Shown here piece after piece: positions 24,956 to 33,088 of a DNA stretch of 46,115 nt (its first letter is position 1; every line of letters starts with the position of its first letter). The stretch is from assembly GCA_029863525.1 (NCBI GenBank), contig JAOTVL010000009.1, positions 1-46,115 of the forward strand, given 5' to 3'. A program made the position numbers and the translations under genes. This DNA comes from Gemmatimonadota bacterium (GTDB taxonomy: Bacteria; Gemmatimonadota; Gemmatimonadetes; Longimicrobiales; Gaopeijiaceae). The notes beneath the pieces are model-generated. The model was given only the letters and a program-made list of their open reading frames with translations, was not told where the DNA came from and did no database searches.

Positions 24956-26130
24956 AGTTGGCCCTCCTTTCCCGCGCCCCACGTGCGTACAGCACGCGGC
25001 GTCTGCGTGAAGCCGCCGAGGCACGCGGGCACACCGTCAACGTGCTCGACACGCTCAACTTCTCCATCGAGGTCGAGACCGGCGCCCCGCACCTGCTCTA
25101 CAAATCCAAGCCCCTCTCGCACTACGACGCTATCATCCCGCGCATCGGGGCATCGATCACGTACTTCGGCACGGCCGTCGTTCGGCAGTTCGAGCAGCTC
25201 GACGTGTACACGCCGAGCTCCGCCAACGGAATCGCCAACTCCCGCGACAAGCTTCGCGCGCTCCAGATCCTGAGCCGTCACGACATCGGACTCCCGCACA
25301 CGGCGTTCGTCCGACGCAAACAAGATGTTCTTCCGGCCATCGAGCGCGTCGGCGGGGCGCCGGTCATCATCAAGCTCCTCGAGGGAACGCAGGGGGTAGG
25401 GGTGATCCTCGCCGACTCCGTTAAGGTGGCCGAAGCCATCATCGAGACCCTGCAGAGCACGAAGCAGAACGTGCTGATCCAGAAGTTCGTCGGGGAGAGC
25501 GCAGGCACAGACATCCGCGCGTTCGTCGTCGGCGACCGGGTCGTCGCCTCCATGCGCCGCACCGCCCAGGGAGGGGATTTCCGGAGCAACGTGCACCGCG
25601 GCGGATTGGCGCAGGCAGTCGACCTCGACGAGAGGTACGTCGAGACCGCGATTCGATCCGCGCAGATCATGGGACTCAAGGTCGCGGGCGTAGACATGCT
25701 CGAGGGCAAAGATGGTCCGCAGGTCATGGAGGTGAACTCGTCACCCGGGCTCGAGGGCATCGAGAGCTCGACGAAGCTCGACGTGGCGGGGGCGATCATC
25801 GACTTCATCGAACGTCAGGTGAGCTTCCCAGAGCTGGACGTGCGGCAGCGTCTGACGGTCAGCGCCGGCTACGGCGTGACGGAGTTGCAGCTCGGAGAGA
25901 ATTCCGAGCTCGTCGGGTTGGCTATCGAAGATTCGGGCCTGCGGGCTAAAGACATCGTAGTCCTCACTTTGCACCGTGGGCATACGGTGATCCCGAATCC
26001 GCGCGGCCAGCGCGTGCTCGAGGTGAACGACCGGCTCCTTTGCTTCGGGAAGCTCGAGTCGATGCGCGACTTGGTGCCCCAGCGTAGGGGGAGGGGTCGC
26101 ACGGAGATCGCCCCGCTGACGGCTCCATAG
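24952..26130 (+). CDS. rimK: RimK-family alpha-L-glutamate ligase with C-terminal RCK_C domain
   Basis: ATP-grasp ligase adding glutamate residues to a protein C-terminus (ribosomal protein S6 in E. coli) or to a small molecule. 392 residues, GTG start with GAGG 7 nt upstream. RimK signatures: LALLSRAPRAYSTRRLREAA, YDAIIPRIGASITYFG, PVIIKLLEGTQGVGV, VLIQKFVGESAGTDIRAFVV, and the metal-binding VMEVNSSPGLEGIE. Residues about 295-380 form an RCK_C/TrkA-C domain (LQLGENSELVGLAIEDSGLR, KDIVVLTLHRGHTVIPNPRG), usually the ligand-sensing part of K+ transport proteins. The fusion suggests the ligase is allosterically controlled by a small ligand. Confidence 0.88.
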   Translation: MKLALLSRAPRAYSTRRLREAAEARGHTVNVLDTLNFSIEVETGAPHLLYKSKPLSHYDAIIPRIGASITYFGTAVVRQFEQLDVYTPSSANGIANSRDKLRALQILSRHDIGLPHTAFVRRKQDVLPAIERVGGAPVIIKLLEGTQGVGVILADSVKVAEAIIETLQSTKQNVLIQKFVGESAGTDIRAFVVGDRVVASMRRTAQGGDFRSNVHRGGLAQAVDLDERYVETAIRSAQIMGLKVAGVDMLEGKDGPQVMEVNSSPGLEGIESSTKLDVAGAIIDFIERQVSFPELDVRQRLTVSAGYGVTELQLGENSELVGLAIEDSGLRAKDIVVLTLHRGHTVIPNPRGQRVLEVNDRLLCFGKLESMRDLVPQRRGRGRTEIAPLTAP

Positions 26131-26159
26131 ACCTCTGCAAGAGCGATCGGCGAAGGCTC

Positions 26160-26708
26160 TCAGCGGATGGCTTCGGGGAATCTCCGTACGATCACGATCA
26201 GAGCCCACATCAAGGCGCCCGCGACCGCGAAGTCGACGATTCCCCTCCACGGCTCCGGCAGGGCCCGCACGACGAACACGGCAACCACGATCGCCACGGT
26301 CGTGAACCAGCCCCAAAAAAGCGCGACTCGATCTCTCCCCACGAGTCGCAAGCCGTAGAGCGGACCCGAAAGCCGCATGAGTCGGCTCGGATCGGACCGG
26401 AGTCGCCGCGCCCTGTCAATGACATCGGGTACCCAGCGTCGACCCAATGCACGCACACCTTCGCCGTAGACGAACGCCGTCGTGACCGCGACGAGCCCGA
26501 ACCATTCGAAGGGACTCAGCCCCGCCTGGATCGTCACGATTCCCCGATGACCGAGCCGCCAAACAGCCGAAGCGAGGATCAGCATCACGCCAAGCAGCGT
26601 CCAAACCGCAACGACGGCTGGAGCCCGACCGTGTGTCACGTCCGCCCGAGGTGGCCGTAATTCGGCTTCTGTTTCTCGGACACCAAGGTCGAGATGATGG
26701 GATTTCAT
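26160..26708 (-). CDS. four-span membrane protein, unknown function
   Basis: 182 residues from ATG 26708; the region before it has no clear Shine-Dalgarno, and an upstream TTG is possible. Hydrophobic segments: VVAVWTLLGVMLILASAVW near 31-49, FEWFGLVAVTTAFVYG near 66-81, VALFWGWFTTVAIVVAVFVV near 127-146, and IVDFAVAGALMWALIVIV near 155-172. A basic connector ALGRRWVPDVIDRARRLRSD lies in the middle. No motif identifies a family. It ends 29 bp after the convergent RimK gene and is divergent from the ankyrin gene. Confidence 0.65.
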   Translation of the reverse strand: MKSHHLDLGVRETEAELRPPRADVTHGRAPAVVAVWTLLGVMLILASAVWRLGHRGIVTIQAGLSPFEWFGLVAVTTAFVYGEGVRALGRRWVPDVIDRARRLRSDPSRLMRLSGPLYGLRLVGRDRVALFWGWFTTVAIVVAVFVVRALPEPWRGIVDFAVAGALMWALIVIVRRFPEAIR

Positions 26709-26850
26709 AGGAGGGACTATTGCCAACGCGGCGTGCGCGTTCAATCCGTGCACTCCCGCATGGGGAGTCCGTAAGAGTGCGTGGGAGCCGAAGAAGCTGG
26801 GGAAAGCTAGGCCGAAAGTGAACCTTACCGAAGGATCTGGGACGACCGTC

Positions 26851-27753
26851 ATGGATGCGGATCTGCTGCGTGTTCGGGACTGTATACTGGCTGGAGACGA
26901 ACGCGGCGTCTTGCACGCGGTCGCCGCCAATCCCTCTCTGCTCACGGTCCGGGTCGCCAGCTCCCTGGTCCCGTACGATGGCTACTTCCACGGCGCGACG
27001 CTCCTGCATCACGTTGCGGCCAACCCGTCGATCGAGGTCCTTCCCCCGAACATCGTAGCGATCGCCGATCTCTTGCTGGAGCAAGGCGCAGACGTGGACG
27101 CGGTGACGAAGCCAGGACCGAGTCAGCCGAACGATATCGGCTGGACCACGCTGGGCCTCGTGGCAACCAGCGCGAAGGCCCGAGAGGCCGGCGTGCAGCT
27201 CAGGCTCATGGACCTGCTGATCGATGCGGGCGCAGACCTGGACGCTCGTAACGGTGGGTGCCTGATGGGCGCGCTCTACTACCGCGAGAGCGCCGCCGCC
27301 GAGCGCCTGGCTGAGCGCGGCGCCACGCTCGACCTGATCGCGGCGGCAGGCCTGGGCGACGTCGATCGCCTCACGGCGTTCGTAGACGCCCTCGACGCAC
27401 CCCTCGCGGTCGCGTCCCGTCTCGCGCATTACAGCCTCGTGCCGTGGCCCGACGAGGCGGGGCAGAAAGACCTTCTGGGAATGGCTCTGGTGTACGCAGC
27501 GCTGCATGGTCGTGTAGGCGCAATCGAATTGCTCCTGGAACGCGGAGCGGAGGTCGATCACCGGCCACCGTTCGATCATCGAGCAACGGCGCTGCACTGG
27601 GCGGTGATGGGGGATCAGCCGGAATCGGTCCGAGCCCTCCTCGAGGCGGGAGCGAGCCGAGACTGCGTGGACCGCTCGTTCCGTTCGACGCCACGAGGAT
27701 GGGCCGAGCACCTCGGGAAGAAGAAAGCCCTGCAAGCCTTCGGCGGCGAGTGA
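26851..27753 (+). CDS. ankyrin-repeat protein
   Basis: 300 residues from ATG 26851 (GTG 26818 adds 11 residues). Ankyrin repeats bind partner proteins. Recognisable units: GATLLHHVAANPS near 50, IADLLLEQGADVDAVT near 73-88, LMDLLIDAGADLDARN near 121-136, LGMALVYAALHGRVGAIELL then LERGAEVDHR near 210-240, and TALHWAVMGDQPESVRALLE then AGASRDCVDRS near 248-280. No signal peptide, so probably cytosolic. It lies ahead of the ATP-grasp-SET gene on the same strand with a gap of about 130 bp; a functional link is possible but unproven. Confidence 0.82.
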   Translation: MDADLLRVRDCILAGDERGVLHAVAANPSLLTVRVASSLVPYDGYFHGATLLHHVAANPSIEVLPPNIVAIADLLLEQGADVDAVTKPGPSQPNDIGWTTLGLVATSAKAREAGVQLRLMDLLIDAGADLDARNGGCLMGALYYRESAAAERLAERGATLDLIAAAGLGDVDRLTAFVDALDAPLAVASRLAHYSLVPWPDEAGQKDLLGMALVYAALHGRVGAIELLLERGAEVDHRPPFDHRATALHWAVMGDQPESVRALLEAGASRDCVDRSFRSTPRGWAEHLGKKKALQAFGGE

Positions 27754-27882
27754 GCGGTTGCCAACCCCGGACTCACGGTCGGGTAGTCGCGTCCGCCCCC
27801 AGGTCTCTCCAGTATTCTGCGCAGTGCACACGACGGTCATCTTTCGATCGTGCGACGACCTTCCACCAACCGACGAGCGAGC

Positions 27883-29403
27883 ATGCTGACGAGTGCCCGA
27901 ATCTGTCTCCTCACTGATCAGGAGCTCGACCTGGATCCGCTCCCGGACGACGACTGGCCTTGCGACCCCCGGCCCTTCCTTCCCGACGCGGATTGGACCT
28001 TGCTCACGCTCGAGAAGGAGAGCTGTGTTACCGAGATCGTACGGGCCGCGCACCAGGGCTACGACCTTTTTTTTAACCTCTGCGACGGCGCCTGGGACGA
28101 AGGCCGCGTGGGAATCGAGGTCGTCCAGACCCTGGAGCAGCTGGAGGTGCCGTTCACGGGTGCGGATTCGCAGTTCTTCGAGCCGTCCCGTGAGGCGATG
28201 AAGCGCGTATGCTACGCATGGGGACTCGACACGCCGGCCTACGCGTTCGTCTACGACCACGACGAGGTCTCGCGCGTCGCGTCCCGACTCCGCTTTCCCC
28301 TCTTCGTGAAGCACCCGAGCAGCTACGCGAGCAGCGGTTTGACGCGGCAGTCGCGGGTAGTCGACGAAGGCGCCCTCGCGGAGCAGGCCGGGATCATGAT
28401 CGACCGCTTCGGCGGCGCGCTCGTCGAGGAGTTCGTCGAGGGAATCGAGTGCACCTCGCTCGTGGTCGAAAACGCCGAAGACTCCACCCGTCCGTTCGTC
28501 TACAGGCCGCTCGAGTACAGCTTCCCGGCGGGCGAGAGCTTCAAACACTACGACCTGAAGTGGGTCGACTACGACGGGCTCACGTCGTTCCCCGTTCGGG
28601 ATCCGGAGCTCGCCGCCCGAATCGAGGACGCGTCGTCGAAGTTCTTCCAAGGTATGAACGGCGCAGGGTACGGCCGCTGTGACATCCGCGTCGATGCGTC
28701 TGGGCGCGTCTTCATGCTCGAGATCAACCCGAACGCGGGTCTCTACTACCCGCCGACGGACTATGGCAGCGCCGACCTGATTCTCGCCGCTGATCCCGAG
28801 GGCCACGCCGGCTTCACCCGCCGCATCGTCGAGGCCGCGTTCGCGCGGCACGCCCGTCGGAGCGTCGCTTGGGAAGTACTGCCTCGCTCGGGTGGCGACC
28901 ACGGAACGTTCGCCCGGCGCGACCTCTCCGTGGGAGAAACGATCATGAGCTGGGAGGGGCGCCCGCACCATCTCGTCACGCTCGGCCACGTGGAGCGCTC
29001 GTGGGACGCCCGCAACAAGGAGTGGTTCGACCGATATGCTTGGCCGCTCACGGACGATGTCTGGGTGACGTGGAGCCCCGACCCTGACGAGTGGCGGCCG
29101 ATCAATCATTCGTGCGAGCCCAACGCATGGCTCGAAGGGCTCGATGTGGTGGCGCGACGCCCGATCCGTCGCGGTGACGAGATCACGTTGGACTACGCGA
29201 CCTACTACGACGAGCGCAGTCCTACCTTCGAGTGCAGCTGCGGTGAGCCCGGCTGTCGCCGGGTTATTCGTGGCGACGACTATCTTCTCGACGTCGTCGC
29301 CCGCTATGAGGGGCACGTCTCCGATCATATCCAAAGGAAGCGTGCCCTACGGCTCGACCCCAAGCCGCGCGTTTCGAACACACCCAGAGGAACGTCCGCA
29401 TGA
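27883..29403 (+). CDS. ATP-grasp ligase fused to a SET-domain methyltransferase
   Basis: 506 residues from ATG 27883 (GTG 27850 possible). Residues 1-310 are a D-Ala-D-Ala-ligase-like ATP-grasp: PLFVKHPSSYASSGLTRQSR (ATP loop), LVEEFVEGIECTSLVVEN, and the metal site RCDIRVDASGRVFMLEINPN. Residues about 325-480 are a SET domain: GTFARRDLSVGETIMSWEG, PINHSCEPNAW (the NHSCxPN cofactor/knot motif) and GDEITLDYATYY, followed by a post-SET cysteine cluster CSCGEPGC. One chain thus pairs an amide- or peptide-forming ligase with a lysine-methyltransferase-type domain. The stop overlaps the CNNM gene's ATG (ATGA). An eight-T run at 28067-28074 is odd in this GC-rich gene. Substrate unknown. Confidence 0.88.
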   Translation: MLTSARICLLTDQELDLDPLPDDDWPCDPRPFLPDADWTLLTLEKESCVTEIVRAAHQGYDLFFNLCDGAWDEGRVGIEVVQTLEQLEVPFTGADSQFFEPSREAMKRVCYAWGLDTPAYAFVYDHDEVSRVASRLRFPLFVKHPSSYASSGLTRQSRVVDEGALAEQAGIMIDRFGGALVEEFVEGIECTSLVVENAEDSTRPFVYRPLEYSFPAGESFKHYDLKWVDYDGLTSFPVRDPELAARIEDASSKFFQGMNGAGYGRCDIRVDASGRVFMLEINPNAGLYYPPTDYGSADLILAADPEGHAGFTRRIVEAAFARHARRSVAWEVLPRSGGDHGTFARRDLSVGETIMSWEGRPHHLVTLGHVERSWDARNKEWFDRYAWPLTDDVWVTWSPDPDEWRPINHSCEPNAWLEGLDVVARRPIRRGDEITLDYATYYDERSPTFECSCGEPGCRRVIRGDDYLLDVVARYEGHVSDHIQRKRALRLDPKPRVSNTPRGTSA

Positions 29404-30443
29404 CCGTTTTCGTCGCTTCGGTCGCCGCCGTCATCATCGTGTCGGCCATGTGCTCGCTCAGCGAAGCATCCATCTATGCCGTGCGAAGGCCGTTCATTCG
29501 AACGCTCACGGACACCGGGAGCGTCTCCGGCCCGATTCTGGAGACATTCAAAGACAACATGGAGCGCCCGATCGCGGCGATTCTGATCGTCAATACCGCG
29601 GCGAACACGGCGGGGGCTTCGATCGCGGGCGCTCAGGCGGCCGCACTTTTCGGTCCGCAGTCGCTCCTCTGGTTCTCGGCTAGCTTCACGCTCGCGGTGC
29701 TCCTGATCTCGGAAATCTTCCCCAAGATCCTCGGCGTCGTGTACAGCCGTCCGATCGCGCGCGCTGTCGCCGTGCCGTGGAAGCTGGCGATTGCGGCACT
29801 CCACCCGATCGTGTGGACGGTCGAGCATGCGTCGCAGTGGCTGAAGCCGACCGGTCAGGTGTTTTCCGCCCCCGAAGAGGAGGTCATGCAGCTTGCGCAG
29901 ATCAGCGCCGACGAGGGGAGCATCTCGGCGGACGAGGCGGCGATGGTCCGGAACGTACTCGCCCTCGACGATCTCTCTGCCCACGAGGTCATGACGCCGC
30001 GCACGGTCGTGTTCCGACTCCCCGAGACCATGACCCTTTCACAGGTCGGTGCGCACGTGGATGAATGGCACCACTCTCGGATCCCGATTTACGACCCCGA
30101 AGACGGCGACCGCTGGACCGGTCTCGTACGCGCGGCGGACGTTCTGGCCGGTCTGGCGGCCGGGGACCTCGAGACTCCGCTCTCCAAGCTGGCACGGCCA
30201 CTCTACTTCGTTCCTGAAACGACACCGGGCCACAAGTTGCTGCACCGCTTCATCGAAGAGCGCACGCACCTCTTCGCCGTCGTCGACGAGTTCGGAGGCA
30301 TGGCCGGGGTCGTGACGCTCGAAGACGTGGTCGAGTCGCTGATCGGTCGAGAGATCGTCGACGAAGTCGACCAGGTCGCAAACATGCGCGAGGTCGCGCT
30401 GCGGCGAGGACGCGGGGGTCGCGGCCCGGCTTCGGAGCGCTAG
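29400..30443 (+). CDS. CNNM/CorC-type membrane protein with CBS pair
   Basis: 347 residues, DUF21-CBS architecture (HlyC/CorC/CNNM family), linked to Mg2+ or Co2+ export. The DUF21 membrane domain spans about residues 1-150 (VSAMCSLSEASIYAVRRPF; LLISEIFPKILGVVYSRPIA). It is followed by paired CBS modules: MTPRTVVFRLPETMTLSQVG, HSRIPIYD, and FIEERTHLFAVVDEFGGMAG with VVTLEDVVESLIGREIVDE. The usual C-terminal CorC_HlyC domain is absent; the protein stops after a short Arg/Gly tail. Translationally coupled to the ATP-grasp-SET gene, and convergent with the sdh operon. Confidence 0.9.
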   Translation: MTVFVASVAAVIIVSAMCSLSEASIYAVRRPFIRTLTDTGSVSGPILETFKDNMERPIAAILIVNTAANTAGASIAGAQAAALFGPQSLLWFSASFTLAVLLISEIFPKILGVVYSRPIARAVAVPWKLAIAALHPIVWTVEHASQWLKPTGQVFSAPEEEVMQLAQISADEGSISADEAAMVRNVLALDDLSAHEVMTPRTVVFRLPETMTLSQVGAHVDEWHHSRIPIYDPEDGDRWTGLVRAADVLAGLAAGDLETPLSKLARPLYFVPETTPGHKLLHRFIEERTHLFAVVDEFGGMAGVVTLEDVVESLIGREIVDEVDQVANMREVALRRGRGGRGPASER

Positions 30444-30506
30444 GCTCGCTCTGTCGGTCCTACTAGGCGAGGGCGCCGCCCGCGCTGCACCCCCGCCGAT
30501 CGTTTC

Positions 30507-31268
30507 TCATCGCCCACGTTTCTTGGACCGCCCGGTCATGATTTGGACCAGCTTCCCAAGCGGATCGTACGCCTGATCCACCACCCGCTCCTTGAGAGGT
30601 ATGATCGCGTTGTCGGTGATCGTGATGTGCTCCGGGCAGACGTTGGTGCAGCACTTGGTGATGTTGCAGTACCCGATGCCGTGTGCCTCCCGCAGCTCGT
30701 CGAGGCGATCCTCTTCATCGAGCGGATGCATCTCCAGAGCGGCAGCGTAGACGAAGAAACGCGGCCCGATGAACTCGTCGTGCTTGTGGTGATCTCGAAG
30801 CACGTGACAGACGTCCTGGCAAAGGAAGCACTCGATGCACTTCCTGAACTCCATGACGCGGTCCACATCGACCTGATGCATCTCCCAGGTTCCGTCCTCG
30901 TGGTCGGGGGCGCGCGGCTTGAACGGCTTGATGCGCCGCTTGACCTGGTAGTTCCACGAAACGTCCGTCACGAGATCGCGGATCACTGGAAACGCCCGAA
31001 GCGGTTCGATTCGGATCGGCTCGTCCTGCGGCAAATCCTCCAAGCGCGTCATGCACATCAGCTTGGGCATGCCGTTGATCTCCGCAGAGCAGGAGCCGCA
31101 ACGGCCCGCTTTGCAGTTCCAGCGGATTGCCATGTCGTGAGCCTGCTCCGCCTGGATCTTTCGGACCGCGTCGAGCACGACGTACCCGGGTTGGACCTCG
31201 ACCTCGTACGTGGCGAAGTCGCCGCCGCCTTGATCGCCTCTCCACACACTGAACGCGACGGTATCCAT
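30507..31268 (-). CDS. sdhB: succinate dehydrogenase iron-sulfur subunit
   Basis: Carries electrons from SdhA flavin to the membrane anchor through three iron-sulfur clusters. 253 residues from ATG 31268, which overlaps the SdhA stop (TGATG), with GAGGAG upstream; the adjacent TTG is less likely. The plant-type [2Fe-2S] site is CKAGRCGSC with a later C at MCM. The C-terminal [4Fe-4S]/[3Fe-4S] sites are CIECFLCQDVCH and CNITKCCTNVCPEHI. The length and the YNITKC-like variant resemble the actinobacterial Sdh1 subunit more than the E. coli one. Last gene of the sdhCAB operon. Confidence 0.94.
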   Translation of the reverse strand: MDTVAFSVWRGDQGGGDFATYEVEVQPGYVVLDAVRKIQAEQAHDMAIRWNCKAGRCGSCSAEINGMPKLMCMTRLEDLPQDEPIRIEPLRAFPVIRDLVTDVSWNYQVKRRIKPFKPRAPDHEDGTWEMHQVDVDRVMEFRKCIECFLCQDVCHVLRDHHKHDEFIGPRFFVYAAALEMHPLDEEDRLDELREAHGIGYCNITKCCTNVCPEHITITDNAIIPLKERVVDQAYDPLGKLVQIMTGRSKKRGR

Positions 31269-33088
31269 CAACCCATCTCCTCGATGATGTCCTTGAGGTC
31301 CTGCCGCATGGCGGGGATCGGCTCACGGCGAATCTCCATCTCGCCACCGCTTCCCTTCCGGATGACCAAGTTCACCTTGCCCCACTCGGGGTCCTTCTCG
31401 GTGTAGTCCGTGCGGGAATGCGCACCCCTGCTTTCCTTGCGCTCCCGCGCCGCCCGAACGAGCGCCTCGGACACCGTCATGATGTTCTGCAGATCGAGCG
31501 CCGCGTGCCATCCGGGGTTGAACTCACGGTTTCCGCCCACCGCGATGTTGTCGACCTGCGGTCGGATGCGTTCGAGTCCCTCGAGCGCCTCCTGCAGGTA
31601 CTCTTCGTCACGGATGATCCCCGCCTTTTCCTGCATGAGCTCCTGAATCGAGTGCAGGACTCGGTACGGTCCGACACTATCGTCGGAGGGCGTTCGCTCC
31701 AGCGGTGCGAGCGCGGCCCGGATTGCTGCGTCGACCTGGTCTTTGTCGACTTCGGCGAGTCCCTTCGAACCGGCGAACTCCGCCGCGTACTCACCCGCCC
31801 GCCGGCCGAACACCAGGAGGTCGGAAAGTGAGTTGCCCCCGAGTCGGTTCGCTCCGTGCAGGCCTGCGGCACACTCCCCCGCCGCGAAGAGGCCGGGCAC
31901 GGTCGACATCTGCGTGTCGGCGTCAACCTTGATGCCGCCCATGACGTAGTGGGTGGTCGGACCGACCTCCATCGGCTCTTTCGTGATGTCGATCCCCGCG
32001 AGCTCTTTGAACTGGTGGTACATCCCCGGGAGCTTCCGCTTGATGTGCTCCGGTCCGTTGGGGACCTTCTCGTCGATCCAGGCGATGTCGAGAAACACTC
32101 CACCGTGCGGGCTTCCACGTCCGGCCTTCACCTCCCGGAGAATGCACCGGGCGACGTGGTCACGGGTCAACAGCTCGGGAGGACGGCGCGCCTGACGATC
32201 TCCGGTCACGTAGCGCCACCCCTCCTCCGGCGTGTCGGCCGTCTGGTCCTGATAAAGGGGCGGGATATCGTCGAACATGAAGCGGCGGCCCTCACTGTTC
32301 TTGAGGATCCCCCCCTCACCCCGCACGCCTTCGGTCACCAAGATGCCCTGCACGCTCGGCGGCCAGACCATGCCGGTCGGGTGGAACTGTAGGAACTCCA
32401 TGTCCAGCAGCTCCGCCCCCGCGTCGTAGGCGAGCGCATGACCATCGCCCGTGTATTCCCACGAGTTGCTCGTGATCATGTATGCCTTGCCGATCCCGCC
32501 GGTCGCCATGACTACCGCGCCGGCCCGGAACACGGTGAAGCGGCCTCGCTCCCGGTCATATCCGAGCGCACCCACGACCCGGTCGCCGTCCTTGAGCAGG
32601 GTCGTGACCGTCACCTCCATATGGACGTCGATTCCCTGGTGGATCCCGTGATCCTGGAGCGTCCGGATCATCTCCAGGCCGGTACGGTCCCCCACGTGCG
32701 CAAGCCGGGGATAGGCGTGGCCTCCGAAGTTGCGCTGCAGGATCTGGCCGTCTGGCGTGCGATCCATGAGTGCGCCCCAGGCTTCCAGCTCCCGGACACG
32801 ATCCGGGGCCTCCTGCGCGTGCAGCTCGGCCATCCGCCAGTTGTTGAGGTATGCCCCACCCCTCATGGTATCCGCGAAGTGGACTCGCCAATTGTCTCGC
32901 TCGTCGACGTTGGCCAGGGACGCAGCGATCCCTCCCTCGGCCATGACGGTGTGCGCCTTCCCGAGCAGTGACTTACAAACGAGTCCCACGCTCGCACCTC
33001 GGGCCGCGGCCTCGATGGCGGCCCGCAGCCCGGCGCCTCCTGCTCCGATGACGAGAACATCGTGGTCGACCGTCTTGAAGTCGGTCAT
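31268..33088 (-). CDS. sdhA: succinate dehydrogenase flavoprotein subunit
   Basis: Oxidises succinate to fumarate (TCA cycle) with covalently bound FAD on the inner face of the membrane. 606 residues from ATG 33088, which overlaps the SdhC stop (TGATG), with GGAGG upstream. FAD-binding Rossmann loop VLVIGAGGAGLRAAIEA (11-27). His46 in KAHTVMAEGG is the likely covalent FAD attachment residue. Active-site landmarks are EFLQFHPTGMVWP, THYVMGGIKVDADTQ and GLHGANRLGGNSLSDLLVFG. The C-terminal helical domain ends at REPIPAMRQDLKDIIEEMG. Complete and normal in length. Confidence 0.95.
   Translation of the reverse strand: MTDFKTVDHDVLVIGAGGAGLRAAIEAAARGASVGLVCKSLLGKAHTVMAEGGIAASLANVDERDNWRVHFADTMRGGAYLNNWRMAELHAQEAPDRVRELEAWGALMDRTPDGQILQRNFGGHAYPRLAHVGDRTGLEMIRTLQDHGIHQGIDVHMEVTVTTLLKDGDRVVGALGYDRERGRFTVFRAGAVVMATGGIGKAYMITSNSWEYTGDGHALAYDAGAELLDMEFLQFHPTGMVWPPSVQGILVTEGVRGEGGILKNSEGRRFMFDDIPPLYQDQTADTPEEGWRYVTGDRQARRPPELLTRDHVARCILREVKAGRGSPHGGVFLDIAWIDEKVPNGPEHIKRKLPGMYHQFKELAGIDITKEPMEVGPTTHYVMGGIKVDADTQMSTVPGLFAAGECAAGLHGANRLGGNSLSDLLVFGRRAGEYAAEFAGSKGLAEVDKDQVDAAIRAALAPLERTPSDDSVGPYRVLHSIQELMQEKAGIIRDEEYLQEALEGLERIRPQVDNIAVGGNREFNPGWHAALDLQNIMTVSEALVRAARERKESRGAHSRTDYTEKDPEWGKVNLVIRKGSGGEMEIRREPIPAMRQDLKDIIEEMG

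Noticed and set aside
26416-29334. 972-codon open frame on the minus strand
   Set aside because: It lies antisense to the ankyrin and ATP-grasp-SET genes, which have clear domains. Composition is Arg/Glu/Val-rich shadow coding typical of GC-rich DNA, with no motif.
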